The notes under the pieces were generated by a model, which worked only from the letters and a program-made list of their open reading frames with translations, was not told the origin of the DNA and ran no database searches. From assembly GCA_012861695.1 (NCBI GenBank), contig JAAOOA010000458.1, forward strand, positions 1 through 64,000: a DNA stretch of 64,000 bases, given 5' to 3'. Position numbers and translations under genes: made by a program. This DNA comes from Trematomus loennbergii (Eukaryota; Chordata; Actinopteri; Perciformes; Nototheniidae). Positions 9,847 through 20,755 of this stretch are shown here, in pieces (position 1 is the first letter of the stretch; every line of letters starts with the position of its first letter).

Positions 9847-12800
9847 CTGATGAGAGACACAGACAGCAGTTTATCATCAGACTCACCTGAAGGCTTTACT
9901 CTCTGTTAGTGATCCTTTCTAAAAAGCTTCAAGATGTCATGTTTTAATGAATAAATACCACCTCCATCATCTTTGTCTTTAGAGAGAAGCTGACTGATCC
10001 ACACTTACACTTCCTCAGACCTGGTTTTAACCTCTGCTCTCCACCATGGTCCAGCCTGGAGGAAGAAACACAGTCAGGATGATTTTCTATCCAACAGGAG
10101 TCCTAGCTGCTGTTCAACCTGAAGCAGAGCTCAGTCTGTCCGTGGGATCACTGTGGATCAACCCTTTGGAATCATAAATGTCAAACAGAATCTCATCTCA
10201 ACACATTTAGCAGATGGTGAGATATCTCATTCAGAACCAAATTCATAAACTGACCATCATCATCTTCCCTAGAGCCAGGAAACCAGTGGTTCTGATGTTT
10301 GGACTGAATGGCTGTTTCCATGTTATAAGACTGAAGGTTAACTCACTGCAATGAACATAATCAAGGGAAATGAGACGTCCTTCATGATGGAAGACCAGAG
10401 ATGAAAGAGATTACATTAGAAAAATATGAGGAACCTGCAGTCAGTCTGTCCATACCTGAGTGTCTCCAGTCTCCAGAGTGGATCCTCCAGTCCAGCAGAA
10501 AGCCGCTTCTCTCCTGAGTCTCCTGGATGATTGTAGCTCAGGTCCAGCTCTCTCAGATAGGAGGAGTTGGAGCTCAGAGCTGAAGCCAGAGAAACACAGC
10601 CTTCCTCTGTGACCAGACAGCCTGACAGACTGGAACCAGGGAATACAGTAAACTCAGTGCTGTAAAAAGTCACGTCAGCAGGAAAATCATACAGAGGTGG
10701 ACCATCTTCATCAACATGAACAAAAAGCTGGATGAAATAATTGAACTGTTTGAAAATAAAAAGCTGAACTCTGACCTGAGAGTCTCCAGTTCACAGTTTG
10801 GACTCTCCAGTCCAGCAGACAGCAGCTTCACTCCTGAATCCTTCAGGTCGTTGTCACTCAGGTCCAGCTCTCTCAGACTAGAGGACTGGGAGCTGAGGAC
10901 TGAGGACAGAGCTTCACAGCTTCTCTCTGACAGGTTGCAGCCAGTTAACCTTGTAAGAAATTAATACATGACAAAATTCCTTTCATATTAAATGTGATTG
11001 AGCGCAAGTTTCAACATACAATCTTTTCTAGTTCCTTTGTCAAATGATACCATCTGTTTGTCTGTGCATGTTTGGGTAGGTCAATCAGTCAGATAAATAG
11101 AGATGTAGATAAGTGACGCCTTCTGTCTTAAAATATAATCAGATTGTTATCATGGTTTTGTGGTTTATTGTTTTGAAGAAGAAAAATAAACAACAAACCG
11201 AAGGAAAATCTAAATGTATTATTATTCTAATTTGATAAAACTGGAAATTAGTCGATAGAAATGGCTGAACAAAACCAATCTGACAGTTAACATATCAGCT
11301 GAACTCTGACCTGAGAATCTCCAGAGTACAGTGCGGACTATCCAGTCCAGCTGATACCAGCTTCACTCCTGCGTCTTGCAGGTCGTTCTTACTCAGGTCC
11401 AGATCTCTCAGACTAGAGGACTGGGAGCTGAGGACTGAGGACAGAGCTTCACAGCTTCTCTCTGACAGGTTGCAGCCAGTTAACCTTGTAAGAAATTAAT
11501 ACATGACACAATTCCTTTAATATTAAATGTGATTCAGCACAAAGTTTCAACATACAATCTTTTCTAGTTCCTTTGTCAAATGATACCATCTGTTTGTCTG
11601 TGCATGTTTGTCAATCAGTCAGATATATTGAGATGTAGATAAGTGACGCCATCTGTCTTAAAATATAATCCGATTTTTATCATGGTTTTGTGCTTTATTG
11701 TTTTGATGGAGAAAAAAAAACAACAAGCCAAAGGAACATCGAAATGTATTATTATTCTAATTTGATAAAAAGCTGGAAATTAGTCAATAGAAATGGCTGA
11801 ACAAAACCACTGACAGTTAACATATCGGCTGAAATCTGACCTGAGAGTCTCCAGAGTACAGTGTGGACTCTCCAGTCCAGCAGACAGCAGCTTCACTCCT
11901 GAATCCGGCAGGTCGTTGTTACTCAGGTCCAGATCTCTCAGACTAGAGGACTGGGAGCTGAGGACTGAGGACAGAGCTTCACAGCTTCTTTCTGACAGGT
12001 TGCAGCCAGTTAACCTTGAAAGAAATTAATACATGACAACATTCCTTTAAAGGTCCCATGACATGGCCATTTCTACTGATCATAATGCCATTGATGAGGT
12101 TTACTAGAATAGATTTACATTGTTCAATGTTCCAAAATCACATTTGTCACAGATGCTGTATGTATTTTCTCATACAGCATCTCTGTATCGTATGTATATT
12201 CACTCTCTGTCCTAAACGCCTTGTTGGAGCTCCTGCCCCTCCTCCCTATGAGCCCACTGTGCTCTGATGTGTGTTTATGTGTTACAATGGCGTTTGTTAG
12301 CAACCAGAAAATGACACCAGTAATGACAAACAGATGAGAATGCTGGGTGGGGTCTGGGTGCCGTGTTGGCGGGACGTTGCGGGGCTCGCTGCTCCGCCCT
12401 TTGAGACTCGAGGAGCTGACAGTGTGAGCTGTATTACTGGTGTCGTTTCCACGGCGAAACTCAGCCTGAACTCAGCCTGAGTACACACACGTGAGTGTAT
12501 GGCGAACTGTGAGTGGAGATCCACGCAGCTGCGGCTGAGAAAAGCTCTATGCAAGTCAATGGGACTCCCTGATAGTTGAAAATCGACGCTAAAGGTCCCC
12601 CCACTGCGTTTGATAGTGATGCCAAGGGATCCTGGTGTGTGAGGAGCTCCACGGATTGGTCCATTTGGGTCGTCGTTACGTCACTTGGTTCCCGGAAGAA
12701 AAAAATGGAAAAAGAAAAATCTCCAACGAGGCGTTCTGGGGCAGCATAGACAGGTATTTTCTGTGTTAGAATTGTACTCGCTACAGGGTGTACTTTGAGG

Positions 12801-15800
12801 GTTTCTGACTTTGCAGACCGTTTACATGCATAACAACCTACATAACACACAAGGGGATGGGTAATAACCAGAAAAGCATGTCATGGGACCTTTAATATTA
12901 AATGTGATTGAGCTCAAGGTTTCAATCATACAATCATTTCTAGTTCCTTTGTCAAATAATACCATGATATCAAGAAGAAAAAACAACAAACCGAAGGAAC
13001 ATCGAAATGTATTATATTCTATTTGATCAAATGGAAATTAGTCGATAGAAATGGCTGAACAAAACCACTGACAGTTAACATATCAGCTGAACTCTGACCT
13101 GAGAGTCTCCAGTTCACAGTGTGGACTCTCCAGTCCAGCAGACCAGCTTCACTCCTGAATCCTGCAGGTCGTTGTTACTCAGGTCCAGATCTCTCAGACT
13201 AGAGGACTGGGAGCTGAGGACTGAGGACAGAGCTTCACAGCTTCTCTCTGACAGGTTGCAGCCACTCAGCCTGGGGAAAGATCAGCAGTGAACACAAAGA
13301 GTTTATTCTCATGTCTCAACCTGTTCCTAGTTAATGTAGTTTATCTCCACTTACAGAGCTTTCCTGGAGGCTTTGACCACTGGCAGCAGCTCAGAAGAGC
13401 CTCCTCTGAAGCTGAGTATTTCTGCAGGTCAAACTCTCCAGATCTTCTTCTGATGACAGTAAGATGAAGACCAGAGCTGACCACTGAGCAGGAGACAGAT
13501 CCTCTGTGGAGAGACTTCCTGATCTCAGGGACTGTTGGATCTCCTCCACTAGAGAACGATCATTCAGTTCATTCAGACAGTGGAACAGGTTGATGCTTTT
13601 CTCCGGAGACGGGTTCTTTCTTATCTTTTCTTGATGTATTTCACTGTTTTCTGGATCTCTGAGCCTTCCTGTCTGCGTCAGCAGGTCGTGTAGTTTCTGA
13701 TTGGTCTGCAGTGAAAGACCCAGGAGGAAGCGGAGGAACAAGTCCAGGTGTCCGTTTGGACTCTGTAAGGCCTTGTCCACAGCACTCTGGTAGAGATCTG
13801 TTTAGGTTTTTGTCTGAAGACTTTAGGCACCAGGGGGCTTCAGGTTGACTCCAGAGTTGATGAAGGTCAGATGGACATGAAGAGCAGCCAGAAACTCCTG
13901 AACGCTCAGATGGACGAAGCAGAACACTGTGTTCTTGTACGTTCCTCTCACCTCTCTAAAGACATGTGTGAACACTCCTGAGTACACTGAGGCTGCTCTG
14001 ATATCGATGCCACACTCTCTCAGGTCGGACTCATAGAAGATCAGGTTGCCTTTCTGCAGCTGCTCAAAAGCCAGTTTTCCCAGAGACTCCATCATCATCC
14101 TGCTCTCTGGACTCCTGTGTGGATCTGTCTCAGCTCCTCCATCATACTTGACGTTCACTTTGGACTGAACACCAGGAAGTGGATGTACATCTCAGTCAGG
14201 GTCTTGGGCAGCTCTCCTCCCTCGTTTTCAACATGTCCTCCAGAACTGAAGCAGAGATCCAGCAGAAGACTGGGATGTGGCACATGATGTGGAGGCTTCG
14301 TGAGGTCTTGATGTGGGAGATGATGGTGCCGGCCTGCTCCTGATCTCTGAATCTCTTCCTGAAGTACTCCTCCTTCTGTGGGTCAGTGAACCCTCGGACC
14401 TCTGTCACATGTCCACAACACTCAGTGATCTGATTGGCTGCTGCAGGTCGTGTGGTTATCCAGAGGCGAGCAGAGGGAAGCAGCTTCCCCCTGATGAGGT
14501 TTGTCAGCAGCCGATCCACTGAGGTGGACTCTGACATCAGTCAGGATGTCAGTGTTGTGGAAGTCCAGAGGAAGTCGACACTCATCCAGACCGTCAAAGA
14601 TGAACACAACCGGAACTGATCAAACATGCAGATTCCTGCGTCTCTGGTTTCAGAGAAGAAGTGATGAACAAGTTCCACCAAGCTGTACTTGTTCTCTCTC
14701 ACCACATTCAGCTCTCTGAAGGTGAATGGAAATATGAACTGGATGTCCTGGTTGGCTTTGCCTTCAGCCCAGTCCAGAGTGAACTTCTGTGTTAAGACTG
14801 TTTTCCCAATGCCAGCCACCCCTTTGTCATCACTGCTCTGATTGGTTTACCTCTTTCAGTTGAGCCTTTAAAGAGGTCTTCTTGTCTGATGGTGTTTCTG
14901 ATCTGTCTGGTTTTGGATGCTTGTTCGATCTGTCTGATCTCATGTTCCTTGTTGACCTCTGTGGTGTCTCCCTGGTGATGTAGATCTCCGTGTAGATTTT
15001 ATGTAGGGATTCAGATTTTTCCATAAATTTGATATTTTCATATGTTTCTTCAGGTTTGATTTGAGTTCACCTTGGCACTTAGTGAGAATATCTGAATGAA
15101 TAAGAAAGACATTTACGAAAGACACATCAAAATATTTCCTTCTAATTGGACCCATTTCTGACAAAATAGCAGGTTATTTTCCTTATATCAAGTCACTGGA
15201 TCTGTTGCATAATTATCTGTACATTGTCCAGTATAAGTTCCACCCCACAGAGAACCATCAGTTTTCCCACAGAGAACCATGGCCCTAAACCTGACTGACT
15301 CTTATTCCTGCTGCTGGGAGATGAGGCACGATACCAGCAGATCCCAACACCCACTGAGGGTGTGGACACAGCTCTCTCTCCAGTTATACAGGAAGTGGAT
15401 GGCTCTTACTGTGTCGCAGTATACTCCTGCAGTAGCCTACCATCTACAAGACACCCTGGGGGGTCACAGTAATAACCCGTCCCTTCCTCCCAAGTCATGT
15501 TGGACGGCAAATGATACCTCCTTCCACCTGTAGGGGGCTGGGCCGTTAGTAATGACTAGGACAGAATCTGCAGTGAGCAATCCCAGTGAGGCTGAGCAAT
15601 GTGCTCCTCTGATGTTTAGAGCTTACCCTACAGTCCCCTTTAAAACATGGAAATGACACTGTCTGCCTCCATGCAACATTGAACAGGAATTTAAATCACA
15701 ACTGTCCATCCTATGTCAGGACAAACCTCCACAGTGACCACCTGAGCAACAACAGCTGTTCTCCAAGCCCTCAGCTCTGCCTCCTGAACTCAGTGTGCAT

Positions 15801-17213
15801 CAGTCCCATTCAACATCCTGAGACTGAGTCAGCAGCTAACCTACACTGTGGAAAACAGCCGGGGTTTATCCATGACTCCCCCTCCTGAGATATCTGACAG
15901 TTCGGCAGGACAAACCTCATTCCTAACAGAATTGGCCGTTTCCTGGGAAAACGTAGCACTCAAGGACTCACTGCCATTTCAGAGCCCACTGATGACTTTC
16001 TGGTCATTCCTCTGATCCATCCCCTCCCCAACACTGGCTTTTAGCATCACCCACTTGTATTACATATCTCCAATGTCCCACCAGGAGAAACTCGTTATAT
16101 AGCATTGGTGGTTCAGTGGTAGAGTTCTCGTCTGGACGCCGGGGTTCGATTCTCAGCCAATGCAGCAGAGGGTTTTAGTGCCGCAGTGGCGCAGTCTGCA
16201 GGAATTTGTGTTGGGAACCGAAGGGTCGCCGGTTGGAGTCCCAATCGGACCAAAATTATACGGAGTGTAGACTGGTTCCTGGAGAGAGCCAGTTCACCTC
16301 CTGCCCTCGAGCAGGGCACAGAACCCCCAACTGCTCCCTGGCGCTGGACAGACTGGCCGCCTGTTTTGTTCAGACCTCTCTCACCTGTCCTGTGCATGTG
16401 TGTGTAGTGTACTATCTGTTACCACAACCGAATGAACAACTGGGCTGAATTTCCCCTTTGGGATGAAATAAAGCGTCTTCTCCTTCTTAATAACATCGGC
16501 TGGCGCATCATAATGACGTCGGATAGTGTCAGTGCAGTCGGATTCTCAAAGCACAGCAGTCTCTTTTCCTAAGTCCTGATGAATCCTCCTATCATTAACC
16601 CCAAGATGTTTCACAGAGGTTAAGGAGTAGTGGTTATGAAGAGAAGAAAGGCGATATATTTTGGACAATTTTAGCGAAACCCAAACTTCCTAATCCAGGA
16701 AAGGTAATTGTCTTCCTAAAATGCTGATCTATAAAGGTTCTACAACCCCTCACCTGGAACCAACAGGGTGACCTTGCCAGAAACTAGTGACCCTGACCCC
16801 TCTGCTTTCAGGGGTACCTCAACCCCAACACCATGTGGAGGTGATGGTTCTCTGAGGGGTGTATCAGGAGTCTAAAACATGATGCATTGCTGTGAAAAAT
16901 AAAAAAAGTTATCTTTTGATACACTCTTTTTTAAAGACCTACCGTTAGGTACTGATGGGATTTTTGATAATTTCTCTTCTAGATAATTCTGATTTATCTC
17001 CCCCAAAACTTCTCTGGTCACTTTAATGGTGTTTATGCCGTAGTACAGAAGCATCAGATCCACTGTGTCCATCCGGTCTGCTTTCTCTAGATGACTCTTT
17101 GGGATTCCTGGGAATCCTTGGACCTCCTCCTCCAGGTGCCACTTGAACTCTTTAAAGTCATTTCCCCCCAAACTTTGTAAAGTTCTTAATAGGACTTTTC
17201 TAGGTGTCTCCAT
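9306..17213 (-). CDS. NLR immune receptor: PYD-FISNA-NACHT-LRR-B30.2 (frames broken)
   Basis: Multi-exon minus-strand gene of the large fish-specific NLR family (NLRC3-like/NLRP12-like). Exons in transcription order: PYD 17213-16943; FISNA-NACHT-helical domains 15091-13355; LRR exons 13270-13099, 12014-11841, 11484-11311, 10949-10776 and 10629-10456; B30.2 exon 9846-9306. Splice sites are good throughout. The family acts in the cytosol as a sensor: the PYD recruits adaptors such as ASC, NACHT is an ATP-driven oligomerisation module, and LRR plus B30.2 are thought to bind ligand. The NACHT exon contains at least eight net-minus frame slips, one LRR exon is 2 bp short and B30.2 has one slip. 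It is therefore either a decaying pseudogene or real coding sequence with uncorrected deletions. The family call is firm; intactness is not. Confidence 0.9.
10456..13270 (-). CDS. Five LRR exons of the NLR gene
   Basis: Exons 13270-13099, 12014-11841, 11484-11311, 10949-10776 and 10629-10456 each encode one 58-residue double LRR unit with cores such as [15 protein letters not shown]. Four are exactly 174 bp; the first (13270-13099) is 172 bp through a short deletion. Introns between the middle exons are tandem duplicates of one another (GTAAGAAATTAATACATGAC repeated next to each exon), so the array grew by exon-plus-intron duplication. Confidence 0.93.
12051..12891. mobile_element. TTAA-flanked MITE in an LRR intron
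   Basis: TIRs AGGTCCCATGACATG and CATGTCATGGGACCT are flanked by TTAA at 12047-12050 and 12892-12895. Paralogous introns near 10990 and 11520 lack the element and read through at the same place, giving a natural empty site that confirms the 841-bp insertion and TTAA duplication. TTAA fits Kolobok or piggyBac; internal sequence is non-coding, so the superfamily is left open. Confidence 0.9.
13355..15091 (-). CDS. FISNA-NACHT-winged-helix exon with multiple frameshifts
   Basis: In order: FISNA start [16 protein letters not shown], then [12 protein letters not shown]; Walker [21 protein letters not shown]; Walker [16 protein letters not shown]; the [21 protein letters not shown] segment; the winged-helix/HD2 part [15 protein letters not shown]; and [15 protein letters not shown] near the 3' end. 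Each lies in a different frame because of net single-base losses near 15030, 14970, 14820, 14610, 14215, 14170, 13430 and 13385, and a net +1/-2 change near 14540. Most fall in short G, C or A runs, just where the conserved frame changes. Walker A and B residues are themselves intact. One uninterrupted exon of this size (about 1.7 kb) is typical of the family. Confidence 0.9.
15170..16100. other. NLR intron between PYD and NACHT exons, upper part
   Basis: No recognised gene. Short frames at 15279-15533 and 15679-15888 (+) look like degenerate transposon or coding remnants, but I cannot place them. Confidence 0.4.
16102..16164 (+). pseudogene. tRNA-Gly pseudogene lacking part of the anticodon arm
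   Basis: GCATTGGTGGTTCAGTGGTA at the 5' end and GGTTCGATTCTCAGCCAATG at the 3' end give a paired acceptor stem (GCATTGG/CCAATGC), an A box and a B box of tRNA-Gly type. The total is only 63 nt against about 71; the missing bases are in the anticodon stem-loop, so no anticodon can be assigned. It sits about 20 bp from a SINE. Confidence 0.75.
16184..16490 (+). mobile_element. tRNA-derived SINE
   Basis: The head GTGGCGCAGTCTGCAGG (A-box like) and CGCCGGTTGGAGTCCCAATC (B-box like) are followed by a tRNA-unrelated body and a tail GGGATGAAATAAAGCGTC. A 5'-truncated relative with the same body (GGTGCCCTTGAGCAAGGCAC) lies at 17945-18190. Confidence 0.8.
16943..17213 (-). CDS. Pyrin domain (PYD) exon of the NLR gene
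   Basis: The ATG at 17213 follows an acceptor (TTGCTCTGCAG) by eight bases. The exon encodes about 90 residues: [40 protein letters not shown] and [17 protein letters not shown], then a GT donor at 16942. The FKWHL core and the ADR-DTVDLM block are typical of fish PYDs, death-fold domains that recruit ASC-type adaptors. The frame is intact. Exons further upstream (18450-18532, 18210-18362) do not join this one in a stop-free frame, so I take this ATG as the start. Confidence 0.88.
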
Positions 17214-17219
17214 CTTTTC

Positions 17220-17940
17220 TCCTGCAGAGCAAAGATACAGAGAAAGAACATCTTTATCTTACAGAACTATATATTGTTGTATTGTAGTTATATACTTTTG
17301 AAAACCACAACAGGCCTTCAGGATCCAAAGAACAGCTGCCATGTGACTTTGGATGGCTTCAATTCAGATGTCAAGTTAGTAAATGCCCTTATCGTTTCTA
17401 AACTTGTTTTTAATACCTTAGACTTCACGAAAGACATTCAGGAAGTCAATCCTAAACTTGAAGACAGTCAGCACAGTGAATTCTGTCTTTTTCTTTAAAG
17501 CAGGGATGTCGAACTCAATTTAATCTCGGGCCACAATAGCATCATGGTTGCACTCAAAGGGCCAGTTTTATATATAAGACTATATAAAAATACATATATA
17601 AATATTTAATATATATAAAATAATATATTATATTACATTATTGCCTCTGAATTGGATTATTATCGGATAGGGTAATAACTTCATAATTAACTATACGTCT
17701 GAAAGCAGAGGTCTAGGGCAAATAATTGCAAGTCTCTTCAGTGAGCATTTGACAAAATGATTTAAAAAGAAAAGTCAGATTCAGAGAAAAAAAGAATATT
17801 TTGAAGAAAAAAAGTAAAATTCTGAGAAAAAGGCAAATTTGAGATGCATTGTATGTAGTTTATGGGCAACGTGCTTCTGTAAATTGGCATGCAACCGTAT
17901 AATAAACATATTATATCTTTGCAAGCTCTTGTCTGGCAGT
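17220..17940. other. Sequence upstream of the PYD exon, AT-rich
   Basis: Contains low-complexity TATATAAA runs at about 17570-17640. No gene is recognised. Confidence 0.4.
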
Positions 17941-17944
17941 GGCT

Positions 17945-18190
17945 AAAATATGGAGTGTGGACTGCTACTTGGAGAGGTCCCAGTTCACCTCCTGCCCTGC
18001 CGTGGTGCCCTTGAGCAAGGCACCGGACATCGCCCTTCACCCCCCACTCCCATTGCTCCCCGGGCACAGTACAATAGCTGCCCACTGCTCCTAGTACTAG
18101 ACTTCTGGTACTAGGATGGGTTAAAAGCAGAGAACACATTTCACTGTATGTGCTGTGTGCTCTGCATGTGTGACCATTAAAGAGGGTTTC
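17945..18190 (+). mobile_element. 5'-truncated SINE
   Basis: Shares GGAGTGT(A/G)GACTG, CCAGTTCACCTCCTGCCCT and the CCCTTGAGCAAGGCACC region with fish tRNA-SINEs such as the one at 16184. It lacks the tRNA-like head. Confidence 0.7.
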
Positions 18191-18209
18191 ATCCCTCCCA
18201 ATTACACAC

Positions 18210-18362
18210 CTGTTTCTGGTCTCTGGCAGTAAGCTGGTTACTGGACACAGAGCTGGGTCCAGGTCCAGGTCCGGGTCCAGGTCCAGGTCCGGGTCCAGGT
18301 CCAGGTCCAGGTCCAGGTCCAGGTCCAGGTCCAGGTCCAGCAGAGTGTGGTGTTGCTCTGGG
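18210..18362 (-). CDS. Putative second exon of an NLR-type leader with expanded GGTCCA repeat
   Basis: The exon is bounded by acceptor TTGTGTTCCAG and donor CAG|GTGTGT on the minus strand (153 bp). The core is a hexanucleotide tract giving Gly-Pro repeats in one frame and Asp-Leu repeats in another. Fish NLR leaders commonly have a short Pro/Gly-rich exon here. Splicing from 18450 gives the Asp-Leu frame, which would stop early in the PYD exon. The tract length may therefore have shifted the frame, or this leader serves another transcript. Confidence 0.5.
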
Positions 18363-18449
18363 CTGGAACACAATACACAGAACGTTTGAGTGAATAATGA
18401 GTGCTGAGCTGTGACATGGAGAAGAGTCATGGACAGGTGGAGATCTCAC

Positions 18450-18532
18450 CTCTGAGCTTTGGTCTGGCTGTCATGTTCCCCAGAGCTTTTAGAGGGGGGG
18501 GCTTCCTCCTCTCTGTCCTCACTCTGATCCAT
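18450..18532 (-). CDS. Putative leader exon of a fish NLR (MDQSEDREEE...)
   Basis: An ATG at 18532 opens MDQSEDREEEAPPSKSSGEH and continues DSQTKAQR to a donor GTGAG at 18449. This peptide is the standard first exon of many fish NLRC3-like genes. It lies 1.2 kb upstream of the PYD exon on the same strand, so it probably belongs to this gene or is an alternative first exon. The frame depends on a run of eight C, so one indel would change it. Confidence 0.65.
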
Positions 18533-18654
18533 AGCAGAGCCCCCACCTTCACACAAACACAACAACATGCTCATTCATTACCACAAGCTTTACATCACAG
18601 GTAGCCCTCCTCTCAGATATTCAGGAACCTTGTTGGATCCTCAACAGGACCAGG

Positions 18655-19241
18655 GGCCTCATTTATAAAGCTTTGCATAGGATTCACGTGGGAATATGGC
18701 GTACGTAGGACAAAGCAATTAAATACGTACACAAATATTCCGATATATAAAACACTGTGCACGCACGTGCTACGCCGGTTTCCCTTTATAAATTGCAATC
18801 AACTCGAAATGCGGCGCAGCTTTTGCGGGCTTCACGTAACGCCTATATTTGCCTATAAATAGTCAAAGTATCCGTATTAATATTCATTCTGACTGACTGC
18901 ATGAAGAAGATCGCAGGAAATGACGACAGAAGAGCTAAAAAAGACATCTCACACCGTGTCAGATTGTGGTTCTTTTCGGAGGTGGAGATAAATCATATTG
19001 TTTGGTGGAAAATGGATCTGATTTTTGTATTTATTTATTTGGTGGTTTGTGTTCCAGCTGTCAATCAGCTGTGCGCCTCAACCCCCCCACCCCCCAGCAA
19101 CTCTATATCCACCAGTTAAAGGTGGGGTAGGTAATTTTGGAGAAACCAAACCCCTCAAGTTTGTTTTTTATAAATCGGAAAGATGATTAGAAATTGGCGT
19201 ACACCATCTTTTGAGCGTCCGCCACGTTTATAAATGAGGCC
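18655..19241. mobile_element. MITE with GGCCTCATTTATAAA inverted ends
   Basis: Left end GGCCTCATTTATAAAGC, right end TTTATAAATGAGGCCG. A fragment of a second fish repeat (AAAGGTGGGGTAGGTAATTT at 19120) is inside it and recurs at 27070. Confidence 0.8.
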
Positions 19242-19727
19242 GCTGATCAGCCCAGAATGTTCCCCACAGCCCCAGAACCACACACAAACTCAGTGTGTTG
19301 ACCCATAAATATGTGTTAGTGTGTCGCAGTTTATCACAGCACACACAAACAGTCACTTCAATGTACAGTACATCCACAGGTAAATTACAGCTCTGCCCCC
19401 AACTAAATATCCCACACAACTGAACTGCGCTCAGTAACTATTCAATAACATTTCTTTGTTAGGTTTAGAGAAAATATAATTGTTTGGCATATAAACAAAA
19501 TGTAACAAAACGTCTTTAAAACATCATTGTTTGGCTAAAAATATGTACGTTAATAAATGTTCCGGACTTTAATTAAAACAAGGTCTTCTGTGAACTGATC
19601 AGAAATGTATATTTGATATATCATTGCAACATGAACATTACTTTTCATGCTAATGTGTTGTATAGCCCACTTAGACGTATTTGTTACATTTTCAAGGTTC
19701 TTCAGTGAAACCTGAGGCCTGTACTAC
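19242..19727. other. AT-rich spacer
   Basis: No gene, RNA or repeat recognised. Confidence 0.4.
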
Positions 19728-20755
19728 GAAGCAGGATTTTCGCTTAGCGGGCTAACTTCAGGGAAAACTCGGGCTTTCCGGTCCTACGACGCTGGTTCTC
19801 TTTTTAGCTCCGGAGCAGGTTAGGTTGCAGGCTAAGAGATCAACTCAGTGAAAGCACCGCCTGACTGACCAATCAGAGCTCCGTGTGCGGAGTTTAAAGC
19901 TATCAAGTCATATTACAGGATAGAGGAAATACAGAAAAACTGCCGTTGCAGGAAAGACGGCCGGCAAAAATCAACTGACTGTGTGAACGTGAAAATTAAT
20001 AGAATATCCCCTCCCATCTTCAGAGCAATCTGACTATTATAACATTAGCGTTAAGAAAGCTTACTTAAATATCTGCCACAACATAAGTAACCGGATCAAA
20101 GTAACATTAAGTACAGTCCGCGGCACTGTGAGTGCAGACGTCGATGTGTCCCATTATCATTCATATCATATCATATCATAATGTATCATATATTTCCTTA
20201 TTTGAGTCAGCTGAGCCGTATCTGGCCGTGCAACACTCACAGTGTCACATACTGGATGCAGAAGTATTATTTTAAGCAACACATTAAGTTGACGAAACAC
20301 TCGAGTCAAATGTAATTAAAGTCAGATCGTGTCTAGACGGGGCAGTGATATCATAAACCTGTTAATGTACGCATTCAAACACTTTCTCTGTTACCAGCTG
20401 TATTCACCTTGCAGGTGCAGCTAGTGGCTTTGATCCTGGATAAAGTGTTTAAGTCATGGATGTTTAAAGTTTAACTTCTTCATATTTGACTAATATTAAA
20501 GTTCACTTTTCATTCAGGAAGTATGACGCTGCGCTGTCAGTACGCTTGTCCATGTTTGTGATTGGTCGAATGCTCCAAATACCGCCCCTTTCATGTGACC
20601 GCGCACCTAACTAGATAGGACACGGCTGGCTTGATCGATCCTCTTGATAACCAGCGTCGTAGGACCGCTTAGCGAGAGCGCGTATGTTTTGGATTAGGCC
20701 AACCGGCTAACTCAAACATATCCAGTTTATGTTGAACCGGCTTCGTAATACAGGC
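19728..20755. mobile_element. About 1-kb TIR element (GGCCTGTACTACGAAGC)
   Basis: Left GGCCTGTACTACGAAGCAGG and right GCTTCGTAATACAGGCC are inverted. Subterminal pairs also match (GGTCCTACGACGCTGGTT against AACCAGCGTCGTAGGACC). No transposase is encoded. I could not define a target duplication. Confidence 0.8.

Noticed and set aside
17762..18430. 222-codon Asp-Leu repeat ORF as a real gene
   Set aside because: Its core is the GGTCCA tract and the rest reads through SINE sequence; only the 153-bp exon part has splice support.
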